Part shown: positions 17,040 to 27,307 of the stretch, piece after piece
Position numbering within the stretch: the first letter of the stretch is position 1
Layout: each line of letters begins with the position of its first letter
Assembly: GCA_035576005.1 (NCBI GenBank)
Contig: DATLXH010000026.1
Coordinates: forward strand, 9,972-73,971
Origin: DATLXH01 sp035576005
GTDB taxonomy: Bacteria > Acidobacteriota > Thermoanaerobaculia > Gp7-AA8
Direction: 5' to 3'
DNA length: 64,000 nt
Notes under the pieces: model-generated
Told to the model about the DNA's origin: nothing
The model's database searches: none
What the model saw: the letters and a program-made list of their open reading frames with translations, nothing else
Program-made: the position numbers and the translations under genes

Positions 17040-17726
17040 GTGACGATCCCCGCAATCCGATTCAGGAAATTCAGCCTCTTTGCCGACCTGGATGACGTTG
17101 AGCTGGGAGCGATTGCTGCGCTCGCGAAGCCACGCAGCTATTCGAAAGACGATGTGATCTTTCACGAGGATGAGACAGGTGACGTCTTTTGTCTCATCAT
17201 CTCGGGTCAGGTGAAAGTAACGATGATCTCGCCGGAAGGTAAGGAGATCATTCTCTCGATGCTTGGAGAGGGCGAGTTTTTTGGAGAGATGGCGCTCTTC
17301 GACGACCAGCCGCGCTCGGCGACGATCGTCGCCACGCAGGCTCTCGAGCTCCTGACTCTCTGGAGATCAGATTTCCTGAAGATCCTCAGCGAGAATTTCT
17401 CTATCACCAGAAAGGTCCTCGTGGTGATCTCGCGGCGACTCAGGCATGCGTCTCACAGAATTGAATCGCTGGCAACGATGGATGTCTATGGCCGCCTGGC
17501 GCGATTTTTCCTCGACCTCGCGAAAGAGAACGGGAAAGAGGTGGGTAATGGATTCATCGCTGTCATCCGTCCGACGCACCAGGCGATTGCGAACACAATC
17601 GGAACCTCGCGAGAAACGGTTTCACGTCTGATTCATGACCTCATCCAGCAGAACCTGCTGATTTCAGAGGGCAAAACCATCTACCTTCGCAAGACTGCCC
17701 TGGATCACTTCAGGAGTGGTTTGTAG
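17040..17726 (+). CDS. Crp/Fnr-family transcriptional regulator
   Basis: A 228-residue regulator with an N-terminal cyclic-nucleotide-binding-type beta barrel (about residues 10-125, including GEFFGEMALFDDQPRSATIV) and a C-terminal winged helix with recognition region HQAIANTIGTSRETVSRLI at about 178-196. The start is GTG at 17040, 8 bases before the conserved domain frame. No N-terminal cysteines for a 4Fe-4S cluster are present, so it is not an Fnr-type oxygen sensor. The barrel sequence GEMALFDDQPRSAT approaches the cAMP-binding cassette of Crp, so a nucleotide ligand is plausible. It could control the polyketide operon upstream or unlinked genes. Ligand and targets are unknown. Confidence 0.9.
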   Translation: MTIPAIRFRKFSLFADLDDVELGAIAALAKPRSYSKDDVIFHEDETGDVFCLIISGQVKVTMISPEGKEIILSMLGEGEFFGEMALFDDQPRSATIVATQALELLTLWRSDFLKILSENFSITRKVLVVISRRLRHASHRIESLATMDVYGRLARFFLDLAKENGKEVGNGFIAVIRPTHQAIANTIGTSRETVSRLIHDLIQQNLLISEGKTIYLRKTALDHFRSGL

Positions 17727-17802
17727 TGCTGCGGACTGGGGTCGGTTCGGCTGACGTGCAATTGACAGCGTCCGCGACGACGCGCTGCGCTGTCACGAGC
17801 TG

Positions 17803-18396
17803 ATGGTGTCTTCGTTGTCGCCGCAGGGCCGGCACGGCGTCCTCACAATCCCGAACGGCATCTCGCTGCTCCGACTTCTTATCGTTCCATTCGTTCTCCT
17901 TTTTGCCCACCGCGGAGAGTTCAGGCTCGCTTTCTGGCTCTTCGTGTTCGCGGCGATCACGGATGGGGTCGACGGCTGGCTTGCGCGACGACTGAATCAA
18001 AGGTCGTCAGTCGGGGCGATGCTCGATCCAGCGGCTGACAAGGTCATGGCCATCCTCGGCTTTGTCATGTTCACGTTGAGCGACCGGATACCGTTCCGCC
18101 TCCCGCTCTGGTTGACGTTCACGATTTTCGTGCGTGATTTCATGATTGTTGTATTTGCGTACCTGCTGTTCACCAGGATCCGGATCAAGCGTTTCCCGCC
18201 GACCATCTCAGGCAAAGTCTCGACTGTGGTTCAGGTCGTTACGCTCGCGGCCGTGATCGCGGTCAACGCTTTCTCCGGGATCGGCTGGGAGGGTGTCCAG
18301 ATGCTTTTCAAGGTCGCGCTCGTCACCACGCTCTTTTCAGCCTTCGGCTACCTGCGGCGCGCAGAGATCATGTTGAAACTCGAAAGGGCGGAGTAG
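17803..18396 (+). CDS. pgsA: CDP-diacylglycerol--glycerol-3-phosphate 3-phosphatidyltransferase
   Basis: This membrane enzyme commits CDP-diacylglycerol to phosphatidylglycerol synthesis. It has 197 residues with several hydrophobic helices. The CDP-alcohol phosphatidyltransferase signature D-x2-D-G-x2-A-R-x8-G-x3-D-x3-D is complete: Asp54, Asp57, Gly58, Ala61, Arg62, Gly71, Asp75 and Asp79. TIPNGISLLRLLIVPF at the N-terminus is typical of PgsA rather than phosphatidylserine synthase. The leader contains the inverted repeat TGACAGCG / CGCTGTCA (17763-17795). The tRNA pair follows about 80 bp downstream. Confidence 0.9.
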   Translation: MVSSLSPQGRHGVLTIPNGISLLRLLIVPFVLLFAHRGEFRLAFWLFVFAAITDGVDGWLARRLNQRSSVGAMLDPAADKVMAILGFVMFTLSDRIPFRLPLWLTFTIFVRDFMIVVFAYLLFTRIRIKRFPPTISGKVSTVVQVVTLAAVIAVNAFSGIGWEGVQMLFKVALVTTLFSAFGYLRRAEIMLKLERAE

Positions 18397-18476
18397 GAGG
18401 ACGACATCGAGGCAGTCTCGCTTCTTGCCTCCCGTCGAAATAAGATGCCATGAAGTCGCCGTTTCGTGAGCCGGTC

Positions 18477-18552
<76 letters not shown>

Positions 18553-18558
18553 ATCCCT

Positions 18559-18644
<86 letters not shown>

Positions 18645-18680
18645 TCCCTTCATTTTCCTGACAAAACGGAAGCCCATACG

Positions 18681-19955
18681 ATGCTGATTGATTATCGCGA
18701 ACTGTCCTCGGTGAAGCGCCTCGTCGAAGTGGAGATCCCTTCAGAGGCGGTCTCGAGTGAGATTAAAAAAGTGGCATCTGACTTCGGACGTCAGGCGCGG
18801 ATCCCTGGATTCCGTGCCGGCAAGGTTCCTCAGAAGGTCGTCAAAAATCGATTCATGAAGGAGATCCAGGAAGAAGTAGTCGATCGGCTGCTGCCGCGGT
18901 TCTTCCAGCAGGCGGTGACTGAGAAAAAGGAAGCTGCCATCGGGAATCCTGATCTCAAGCGGATGGATCCACTGGTGGAAGGGCAGCCACTGACCTTCGT
19001 AGCGGAGTTCGAGATCAAGCCTACCGTGGAGCTGGCGGAGTACAAAGGGATCGAGATCCGCGAGCCATCCGTCGAGGTTGGCGAGGCTGACATCGACCAG
19101 ATCCTCGAACGTTATCGGGAGCAGTCGAGTTTTTATCGGCCAGTCCACAACCGCCCGGCGGAGAAAGACGACATCGTCGTGATCGATCTCATCAGCACGG
19201 CGGACGGAATGGAGACCCAACGTTCTGAGGATGGGCACATCAAGGTGGGTGAAGCGAGTCCGATCCCTGAGTTGCATGAGGCGATCCTCGGGAAACTTCC
19301 GGACGATCGATTCAGCTTTGAAAAAGAGTATGGAGACGACGTGCCGAGCGAGAGTTTTCGCGGACGCACTGTGCGCCATGAAGTGACGATCAACGAAATT
19401 CGGGTGCAGGAGAAGCCGGAGCTCAGTGACCAGTTCGCCAAGAGCGTGGGCACCTGGGATAGTCTCGAAGAAATGCGCGCGAAGGTGGGAGACGATCTCA
19501 AGCGCCATCGCGAACAGGAAGCGATTCGGAACAAGCGTGACCAGCTTGGTGAGGTTCTCCTGTCCAGACACCAGTTCGAAGTCCCCGATGTGATGGTGGA
19601 GGACGAGCTGGGCAAATCGCTGCAGAACTATGCGAGGTATCTCGCCTCACAGCAGGTCGATCTGGAGAAGGCTGGGATCGACTGGATGAGCGTTCGCAAG
19701 GAGTTTCGACCTGAAGCGGTAAAGCGGGTCAAGCGGGGACTCATCCTCGATGAAATTGCGAAGCGCGAAGGGCTGGTCGTGAGTGATCTCGAGGTCGATG
19801 CGGAGATTCGAAAAGCGGCGCACGAAGGACGACGAGAATTCGCCGATGTGAAACATCACCTCAAGCACGACGGTGGTTACGAGTCGCTTCGTCTGTCGCT
19901 CAGCGAGGAGAGAGCTCTGGCGATGCTGCTCGATCACGCTGTGGTCACGACATAA
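18681..19955 (+). CDS. tig: Trigger factor, ribosome-associated chaperone
   Basis: A 424-residue ribosome-bound chaperone and peptidyl-prolyl isomerase that receives nascent chains at the exit tunnel. The N-terminal ribosome-binding signature is close to canonical, with GFRAGKVPQKVV at about residues 39-50. An FKBP-like middle domain (EKDDIVVIDL through HEVTINEI) follows, then the helical C-terminal arms. Start ATG 18681 is 37 bp after tRNA-Leu; a longer open frame runs back through both tRNAs and is not coding. Its position ahead of clpP, clpX and lon is the common bacterial arrangement. Confidence 0.96.
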   Translation: MLIDYRELSSVKRLVEVEIPSEAVSSEIKKVASDFGRQARIPGFRAGKVPQKVVKNRFMKEIQEEVVDRLLPRFFQQAVTEKKEAAIGNPDLKRMDPLVEGQPLTFVAEFEIKPTVELAEYKGIEIREPSVEVGEADIDQILERYREQSSFYRPVHNRPAEKDDIVVIDLISTADGMETQRSEDGHIKVGEASPIPELHEAILGKLPDDRFSFEKEYGDDVPSESFRGRTVRHEVTINEIRVQEKPELSDQFAKSVGTWDSLEEMRAKVGDDLKRHREQEAIRNKRDQLGEVLLSRHQFEVPDVMVEDELGKSLQNYARYLASQQVDLEKAGIDWMSVRKEFRPEAVKRVKRGLILDEIAKREGLVVSDLEVDAEIRKAAHEGRREFADVKHHLKHDGGYESLRLSLSEERALAMLLDHAVVTT

Positions 19956-20000
19956 GGCTGGATATAGAACGCGCAACGCAGAAAAAGAACGAGGGAGTAC

Positions 20001-20038
20001 GTCGTCTCGCGGCGAAGGTCTGTGAGAAATGCGGGTTA
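20001..20038. repeat. Solo right end of family C palindromic element
   Basis: CTCGCGGCGAAGGTCTGTGAG followed by AAATGCGGG matches the right terminus of the complete elements at 42611-42794 and 45214-45395. No left end is found nearby, so this is a truncated remnant in the tig-clpP gap. Confidence 0.7.
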
Positions 20039-20133
20039 ATTCCAACCGCGGGCTGGGCGGAATGACCTGGACACCCAATTGATTCTTACAGCACGCAACC
20101 CATCATCCGCACTCAACGGGAGAATGATCCACC

Positions 20134-20721
20134 ATGGTTTTGATTCCGATGGTAGTAGAGCAGACGAGTCGTGGGGAGCGTGCCTACGACATTTATTCGC
20201 GGCTGCTCAAAGACAACGTAATTTTTCTCGGTCAGCCGATCGACGACACCGTGTCGAATCTGGTGATTGCGCAGATGCTGTTTCTCGAGGCTGAGAACCC
20301 GGAGAAAGACATTTCGATCTACATCAACTCGCCAGGTGGCTCGATCACCGCAGGGCTGGCGATTTACGACACGATGCAGTATGTGAAGCCCGACATCACG
20401 ACGATCTGCATAGGCCAGGCAGCCTCAATGGCTGCGGTCCTGCTGGCTGCGGGGAAGAAAGGAAAACGGTACGCCTTGCCAAACTCGAGAGTACTCATTC
20501 ATCAGCCACTCATGCATGGTCTGGGCGGTCAGGCGAGCGAGATCGACATTCACGCCAAAGACATCATGCGGATGAAGCAAAGGATCAACTCGATCCTTTC
20601 AGATCACAGCGGTCAGCCGATCGATAAAGTCGATCGCGACACCGATCGAGATTACATTCTTCAAGCCTCGGAGGCCGTCACCTACGGGCTCGTCGATCAG
20701 GTGATCTCCAAGCGCGATTAG
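20134..20721 (+). CDS. clpP: ATP-dependent Clp protease proteolytic subunit
   Basis: ClpP is the serine peptidase that forms the tetradecameric chamber of ClpXP/ClpAP. The 195 residues include the catalytic triad Ser98 (GQAASMAAVLLAAG), His123 (LIHQPLMHGLGG) and an Asp in the DRDTDRD region near residue 172. The usual N-terminal MVLIPMVVEQTSRGERAYDI is present with no long propeptide. It lies upstream of clpX with a 273-bp gap that holds a possible hairpin and promoter, so clpX may be partly independent. Confidence 0.97.
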   Translation: MVLIPMVVEQTSRGERAYDIYSRLLKDNVIFLGQPIDDTVSNLVIAQMLFLEAENPEKDISIYINSPGGSITAGLAIYDTMQYVKPDITTICIGQAASMAAVLLAAGKKGKRYALPNSRVLIHQPLMHGLGGQASEIDIHAKDIMRMKQRINSILSDHSGQPIDKVDRDTDRDYILQASEAVTYGLVDQVISKRD

Positions 20722-20748
20722 GAGCAAGTCCACGTTGATGCCGTCTAT

Positions 20749-20769
20749 GCGGGTGGCTTTGACACCCGC
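20749..20769. terminator. Hairpin downstream of clpP
   Basis: GCGGGTG (20749-20755) and CACCCGC (20763-20769) form a 7-bp stem with a 7-base loop, 28 bp after the clpP stop. No T run follows, so its terminator strength is uncertain. Confidence 0.35.
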
Positions 20770-20922
20770 GAGGACGAAAATACGCCCCTCGTCGCGAAGA
20801 GTCCCCGCCGCGTGGAATACACCTTTGTTTCCGATAGCGTGTAGAACTCCTTCCCGCAATGCCTCGGCGGAGCACCTCCATGCATCGGAATGAAGTTCTT
20901 TTAAGAGTATGTTGTCAGAGGT

Positions 20923-20965
20923 CTACGCGGAGACATTCTTGACACTCCTCACTTACGCGTAGAAC
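20923..20965 (+). promoter_or_regulatory. Candidate clpX promoter with overlapping inverted repeat
   Basis: TTGACA at 20939-20944 and TAGAAC at 20960-20965 are 15 bases apart, slightly short for a sigma-70 promoter. An inverted repeat CTACGCG (20923-20929) / CGCGTAG (20956-20962) flanks the -35 and overlaps the -10, as an operator would. The clpX ATG is 30 bp downstream. Confidence 0.35.
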
Positions 20966-20994
20966 ATTGCTTCCAATCGAGAGGATCGAGCTCA

Positions 20995-22245
<1,251 letters not shown>

Positions 22246-22323
22246 CACTCCGTACCGGTACCGCCGCAGTTGCCGTCGGGTTACGCCGTGGAAGGACGGC
22301 CTCGCCGGCAGGAACAAAAAACT

Positions 22324-24723
22324 ATGCCCAACTCCAAGTCGCAGTTCGTTCCGCTCGTTCCATTACGTGACATGGTCGTATTTCCCTCGATGATGGCCCC
22401 ATTCGTCGTCGGGCGTCGCGCATCAATCCTCGCGCTCGAAGCCACTCTCTTAACTACGGAAAAGCGGATCTTTCTGGCAACGCAGCGCGACCCGAAAGTC
22501 GATGATCCGAAAATGGACGAGATCTTTCCGATCGGTGTCATCGCAACGGTTGTCCAGAACCTCAAGCTTCCCAATCAGAACGTGAAGGTCATGGTCGAGG
22601 GGATCAGCCGAGGGGAAATCCGCTCGTTCGTGGAGACCGACGGTTACATATCCGTTGAGGTCGCGCCGATCGACACGAGCTGTCCTGTCACTCCTGAGGT
22701 CACCGAGTACATTCAGAAGCTGGTCGAGATCTTCGAGCAGTACGCGAAGATGTCGCACCATCTAGCTTTCGAAGGGGTCATGTCGTCGCTCAAGCTCGAC
22801 GATCCCGATAAATTCGCTGACACGCTCTCGTCACACCTTCTCATCACGACGGTGGAAAAACAGCAGCTCCTGGAAACTTCCAACCCTTACGAGCGCCTTC
22901 AGAAGCTGCAGGATTTTCTCGAGATCGAGATTGAGAAAATCAACATCGATAAGCGAATCAACTCCAAGGTCAAAAAGCAGATGGAGCGGGCTCAGAAGGA
23001 GTACTACCTCAACGAGAAAATCAAGGCGATTCACCAGGAGCTCGGCCGCAAGGACGACCGCTCTGATGAAGTCGAGGAGCTCAAGCAGAAGATCGAAGCT
23101 GCCGGAATGCCGCAGGAAACGAAAGAGAAGGCACTCCAGGAGCTCAAGCGGCTCGAGTCGATGCCAGGGGTTTCCGCTGAAGCAACCGTTTCACGGAACT
23201 ACATCGAGTGGCTCGTGTCGGTCCCCTGGAAGAAGACATCCAAAGAGATCCGCGACATCGAGCGTGCCGAGCAGATCCTCAACGAAGATCACTACGGTCT
23301 GAACAAGATCAAGGACCGAATTCTCGAGTTCCTTGCTGTGCGTCAACTCGTCAAGGGTCCGAAGGGATCCATTCTCTGTTTCGTCGGACCACCGGGCGTT
23401 GGCAAGACCTCGCTGGCCAAGTCCATCGCGAGAGCGACCGGCCGGAAGTTTGTCCGCCTTTCGCTGGGCGGAGTACGGGATGAGGCTGAAATTCGCGGAC
23501 ATCGCAGGACCTACATCGGAGCCTTTCCGGGTCAGATCATTCAGCGGATGAAAAAGGCCGGCACGATCAATCCCGTCTTTCTCCTCGACGAGGTCGACAA
23601 GATGGCCATGGACTTTCGTGGCGATCCTTCGGCAGCGCTGCTGGAGGTTCTGGATCCTGAGCAGAATCATGCATTCGTCGATCATTACCTCGATGTCGAG
23701 TACGACATCTCCAAGGTCATGTTCATCGCGACGGCGAACGTCACGCACACGATCCCCGCCCCTCTGAAGGATCGGATGGAGATCATTCAGCTGTCGGGAT
23801 ACACCCATCTCGAGAAGCTCTCGATTGCGAGGCAGTTTCTCGTTCCCAAGCAGCGCACCGAGCATGGTCTGGAAGAGACCAACATCGTCACGGAAGACAG
23901 CGCGCTCGAAGAGTTGATCAGTTCCTATACTCGGGAGTCGGGAGTTCGAAGTCTGGAGCGCGAGATTGGCTCGGTGTATCGCAAGATTGCGCGCAGCGTC
24001 GTGCGTGAGGGTGCCGACTTCAAAGCTCTCATCGACCAGGCTAAGGTCCGGGAGCTGATGGGAAAGCCGCGCTTCCGATCGCACGCCATTCACGACACAA
24101 GCGAGATCGGTCTCGCTACGGGGCTTGCCTGGACGGAGGTGGGGGGAGAGATTCTCACTACGGAAGTCGCGCTCTCACGTGGAAAAGGGATTCTGACGCT
24201 GACAGGAAAGCTGGGCGACGTCATGCAGGAGTCTGCCCGCGCCGCACTTTCCTATGTCCGCTCACGAGCGCACCTGTTCGGGATCGATCCCGAGTTTCAC
24301 GACAAGATCGATATCCACATCCATGTTCCTGAAGGGGCAATCCCGAAAGATGGCCCATCGGCAGGGATCACGATGGCTACAGCGCTACTGTCGGCCGTCA
24401 CCAAAATTCCGATTCATCGCGACGTTGCCATGACTGGCGAGATCACGTTGCGGGGGAAGGTTCTCCCGATCGGCGGCGTCAAGGATAAGATCCTTGCTGC
24501 CTCCCGTGCAGGAATCACCAGGGTGATCCTGCCGTTGGATAACGAGCGTGACCTCGAGGATATCCCTGCAGATGTCCGTGAGAAGATGGAATTTCATCTC
24601 GTCGAATCGATGGATCAGGTTGTAGCCGTCGCGCTCGATGGCACGATCGTTCCATTGGAAGCTAAGGAAAAATTACCCGAGCCAGCCAAGACAATCGGTG
24701 GCGAAGAGCCCCTCACTCACTGA
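22324..24723 (+). CDS. lon: ATP-dependent protease Lon (LonA)
   Basis: A 799-residue cytosolic AAA+ serine protease that degrades misfolded and regulatory proteins. It comprises an N-terminal substrate-binding domain (VPLVPLRDMVVFP), a coiled region, Walker A GPPGVGKT, Walker B FLLDEVDKM, and the C-terminal protease domain. The catalytic dyad is Ser679 in KDGPSAG and Lys722 in GGVKDK, the same residue numbers as in E. coli. ATG 22324 is chosen over the upstream in-frame start at 22270 because it gives the standard N-terminus and follows an AGGAA tract. A hairpin follows the gene. Confidence 0.97.
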   Translation: MPNSKSQFVPLVPLRDMVVFPSMMAPFVVGRRASILALEATLLTTEKRIFLATQRDPKVDDPKMDEIFPIGVIATVVQNLKLPNQNVKVMVEGISRGEIRSFVETDGYISVEVAPIDTSCPVTPEVTEYIQKLVEIFEQYAKMSHHLAFEGVMSSLKLDDPDKFADTLSSHLLITTVEKQQLLETSNPYERLQKLQDFLEIEIEKINIDKRINSKVKKQMERAQKEYYLNEKIKAIHQELGRKDDRSDEVEELKQKIEAAGMPQETKEKALQELKRLESMPGVSAEATVSRNYIEWLVSVPWKKTSKEIRDIERAEQILNEDHYGLNKIKDRILEFLAVRQLVKGPKGSILCFVGPPGVGKTSLAKSIARATGRKFVRLSLGGVRDEAEIRGHRRTYIGAFPGQIIQRMKKAGTINPVFLLDEVDKMAMDFRGDPSAALLEVLDPEQNHAFVDHYLDVEYDISKVMFIATANVTHTIPAPLKDRMEIIQLSGYTHLEKLSIARQFLVPKQRTEHGLEETNIVTEDSALEELISSYTRESGVRSLEREIGSVYRKIARSVVREGADFKALIDQAKVRELMGKPRFRSHAIHDTSEIGLATGLAWTEVGGEILTTEVALSRGKGILTLTGKLGDVMQESARAALSYVRSRAHLFGIDPEFHDKIDIHIHVPEGAIPKDGPSAGITMATALLSAVTKIPIHRDVAMTGEITLRGKVLPIGGVKDKILAASRAGITRVILPLDNERDLEDIPADVREKMEFHLVESMDQVVAVALDGTIVPLEAKEKLPEPAKTIGGEEPLTH

Positions 24724-24735
24724 AAATGCCGCGTT

Positions 24736-24761
24736 GGTACGGGATCGTTCGGTCCCGTACC
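24736..24761. terminator. Perfect 9-bp hairpin after lon
   Basis: GGTACGGGA (24736-24744) and TCCCGTACC (24753-24761) with an 8-base loop lie 13 bp past the lon stop. No poly-T follows immediately. It could terminate the clpX-lon transcript or act as a processing site. Confidence 0.5.
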
Positions 24762-24857
24762 GGCGGCAGTTCGATTTGACCTGATTCAACCCCTCAGCAC
24801 CCCTGCCACTCCAACCTTCTTTCAAACCATCCGATTTGTGAACCTAAGTCTCTAACT

Positions 24858-25448
24858 TTGGAAATACGATCAGTCGTCTTTCACCGGGCGGCGTACGACC
24901 CGAAGGATTTCCCCCAGGACAAGCGCCCTCAGTTCGCGATCATCGGGCGCTCGAATGTTGGAAAGTCGAGCCTGATCAACACGATTTTGAAGCGCAAAGG
25001 CATCGCCAGGGTCAGCCAGACTCCCGGCAAGACACAAGCGGTCCAGTTCTACCTCATTAACGACAAGTTCTACATCGTCGATCTACCTGGATACGGCTAC
25101 GCCAAAGTTTCAAAGCAGACCTCTGCGTCATGGGGCGCGCTGGCGCGTTCGTATTTCGAATCAGCGGAGGAACTGAAGCTCACTTTCCTGCTTCTGGATG
25201 CCAGACGCACTCCTTCGGATCATGACCTTGATATGCGTGACTGGATGGATGAGGCCAACGTGGCCTGGCAGGCTGTTCTGACGAAAGTCGACAAACTTTC
25301 CAACAATGAGATGGCGAGCGCGGTGCGAGGGGTCGGTGAGACGCTGGGGCGTGAGGCGAATTCTTTCATCAGGTTCTCCAAAGTCACGAGGGAAGGGGTC
25401 GATCGAATCTGGCGTCCGATCGATGCCGAGCTGCAGAAATCCAACTAG
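24858..25448 (+). CDS. ysxC: Ribosome-biogenesis GTPase YsxC/EngB
   Basis: A small TrmE-Era-EngA-EngB-like GTPase of 196 residues required for late 50S assembly. G motifs are GRSNVGKS (G1), a T in the PGKTQ loop (G2), DLPGYG (G3) and TKVDK (G4), with a Ser/Lys-containing G5 near FSKVTREG. The start is TTG at 24858, supported by the family-typical N-terminus; no ATG lies closer. The lon-ysxC order is widespread among bacteria. Confidence 0.94.
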   Translation: MEIRSVVFHRAAYDPKDFPQDKRPQFAIIGRSNVGKSSLINTILKRKGIARVSQTPGKTQAVQFYLINDKFYIVDLPGYGYAKVSKQTSASWGALARSYFESAEELKLTFLLLDARRTPSDHDLDMRDWMDEANVAWQAVLTKVDKLSNNEMASAVRGVGETLGREANSFIRFSKVTREGVDRIWRPIDAELQKSN

Positions 25449-25504
25449 TTACCCGTCACTGGACGCTGGCTACAACGTTCGCAGATGCTTCTCGCGAGGA
25501 AACG

Positions 25505-27127
25505 ATGGAACAACAGGAACTGGACCCAAAAGTAAAAGAGAAAGAACGGGAAGCGTCAGGCGACGGGTCGGAGAAGGAGCGTCCGCTGAAGTCGGCTGCA
25601 GAAAAATCCGAGAAAACCGACAAGGCGGAAAAGCCTCCCAGGGCGGCGAAAGAACGGGGCGAGAAGAGCGAGCGTTCTGAGAAGAGTCGCGAGGTCGCGG
25701 ACAAGCCAAAGCGTGTTGCCCGTGAGTCGGATGAGGCGTCCGCCGCCGAGCCTCCAGTCGAAGCGGAAGTAGCGGCAGGTCACGTCAACAATGCAGCCGG
25801 GCCCGATCGTCACAAGCCGCGCGGAGACGTGGCGAGAAAGGTCGAGACGCCAGCCGCGGGACAACAGGCCGCTGATACGCTCGATATTCGCGTTCTCAAG
25901 GAGATGAAGCTGAGCGAGGTCTCCCGGATCGCAAAAGAGCATGGCGTCGAAAACGCTGCCGGGATGCGGAAGCAGGATCTTATCTTTTCAATTTTGCAGG
26001 CTCAGACAGAAAAGAGCGGTCTGATTTTCTCCGAGGGGGTTCTCGAGTGCCTGCCTGACGGCTTTGGTTTTCTGCGAGCACCTGAATACAACTACCTTCC
26101 GGGCCCCGATGATATCTATGTTTCACCCTCCCAGATTCGGCGATTCGATCTTCGAACGGGCGACACGGTTTCCGGTCAGGTGCGTCCTCCGAAAGAGGGA
26201 GAACGCTACTTCGCTCTCATCAAGGTGGAAGCAGTGAACTTCGAGCATCCTGAGGTCGCGCGCGACAAGGTCCTGTTCGATAATCTGACCCCGCTATATC
26301 CGGAGAATCGCATCAGGCTCGAAGTGCAGGACAACATGTCGGCCAGGGTTCTCGATCTCGTGGCGCCGATCGGGAAAGGCCAGCGCGGCCTTATCGTAGC
26401 GCCCCCGCGAACCGGCAAGACGATGCTGCTGCAGGCAATCGCAAATTCAATCACGTCGAATCATCCCGAGGTCACCCTCATTGTTCTTCTTATTGATGAG
26501 CGCCCTGAGGAAGTGACGGACATGCAGCGTTCTGTGAGGGGCGAGGTCATCTCGTCGACCTTCGACGAGCCTGCTTCGCGCCACGTTCAGGTGGCGGAGA
26601 TGGTCATTGAGAAAGCGAAACGGCTCGTGGAGCACAAGCGCGATGTCGTAATCCTTCTCGACTCCATAACCCGGCTCGCTCGTGCCTACAATACTGTTGT
26701 TCCACCGTCAGGAAAGGTGCTCTCAGGCGGCGTCGACTCGAACGCGCTGCAGCGACCGAAACGTTTTTTCGGCGCGGCGAGAAACGTGGAAGAAGGTGGG
26801 TCGCTGACGATCGTAGCGACGGCGCTGATCGACACTGGTTCGCGGATGGACGACGTGATCTTCGAGGAGTTCAAGGGGACCGGTAACATGGAGGTTCACC
26901 TTGATCGCAAGCTCTCGGACAAGAGGGTCTTTCCTGCGCTCGACATCAACAAGTCCGGAACAAGGAAGGAAGAACTGCTCCTCGAGCGAAACGAGCTCAA
27001 CAGAATCTGGGTCCTTCGCAAGGTGTTCAGCCCGCTCTCGACCGTGGAGTCGATGGAACTGCTGATAGACAAGCTCGACAAGACGAAGACAAACGCGGAG
27101 TTCCTCAACTCCATGAGCTCGATGTAG
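25505..27127 (+). CDS. rho: Transcription termination factor Rho with charged N-terminal extension
   Basis: Rho is the hexameric RNA-dependent helicase that ends transcription. It has 540 residues, about 120 more than E. coli Rho, because of a low-complexity Lys/Glu/Ala-rich extension at residues 1-120. After it come the Rho N-terminal domain (LSEVSRIAKEHGVENAAGMR), the RNA-binding cold-shock-like domain (LECLPDGFGFLRAPEYNY), and the ATPase core with Walker A PPRTGKT (Lys305) and LIDERPEEVTDM. The Q-loop/R-loop region GGVDSNALQRPKRFFGAARN is intact. Such insertions are common in high-GC phyla and can aid RNA binding. The gene is followed by a decayed family D element. Confidence 0.97.
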   Translation: MEQQELDPKVKEKEREASGDGSEKERPLKSAAEKSEKTDKAEKPPRAAKERGEKSERSEKSREVADKPKRVARESDEASAAEPPVEAEVAAGHVNNAAGPDRHKPRGDVARKVETPAAGQQAADTLDIRVLKEMKLSEVSRIAKEHGVENAAGMRKQDLIFSILQAQTEKSGLIFSEGVLECLPDGFGFLRAPEYNYLPGPDDIYVSPSQIRRFDLRTGDTVSGQVRPPKEGERYFALIKVEAVNFEHPEVARDKVLFDNLTPLYPENRIRLEVQDNMSARVLDLVAPIGKGQRGLIVAPPRTGKTMLLQAIANSITSNHPEVTLIVLLIDERPEEVTDMQRSVRGEVISSTFDEPASRHVQVAEMVIEKAKRLVEHKRDVVILLDSITRLARAYNTVVPPSGKVLSGGVDSNALQRPKRFFGAARNVEEGGSLTIVATALIDTGSRMDDVIFEEFKGTGNMEVHLDRKLSDKRVFPALDINKSGTRKEELLLERNELNRIWVLRKVFSPLSTVESMELLIDKLDKTKTNAEFLNSMSSM

Positions 27128-27142
27128 TTGGACGATTCAAGG

Positions 27143-27240
27143 GGCGAAGCTTTGGAGGGCGGCAGACGCAGCTGCCGCTTTCTGTGTAGCGTCGCGATTT
27201 CACAAAAGAGGCAGCTATGCGGCTGTCGGAAGCGTTCCGG
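27143..27240. repeat. Inverted-repeat element, family D (decayed copy 3)
   Basis: The left arm GCGAAGCTTTGGAGGGCGGC is recognisable at about 27143-27180, followed by CTGTGT as in the other copies. The right arm (AAAAGAGGCAGCTATGCGGC) has several changes and ends near 27240. It is shorter and more diverged than copies 1, 2 and 4. Confidence 0.7.
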
Positions 27241-27307
27241 GACGGCAATGTGGCCTGGAGACAGTCCAACGAAACGAAATCGCTCTAGCCGGCGTTAGAT
27301 AGATCAG

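Noticed and set aside
20599..20859. Minus-strand frame reading EGVLHAIGNKGVFHAAG
   Set aside because: It looks protein-like over 45 residues but continues antisense into clpP and has no ribosome site or recognised family; a gene remnant cannot be excluded.
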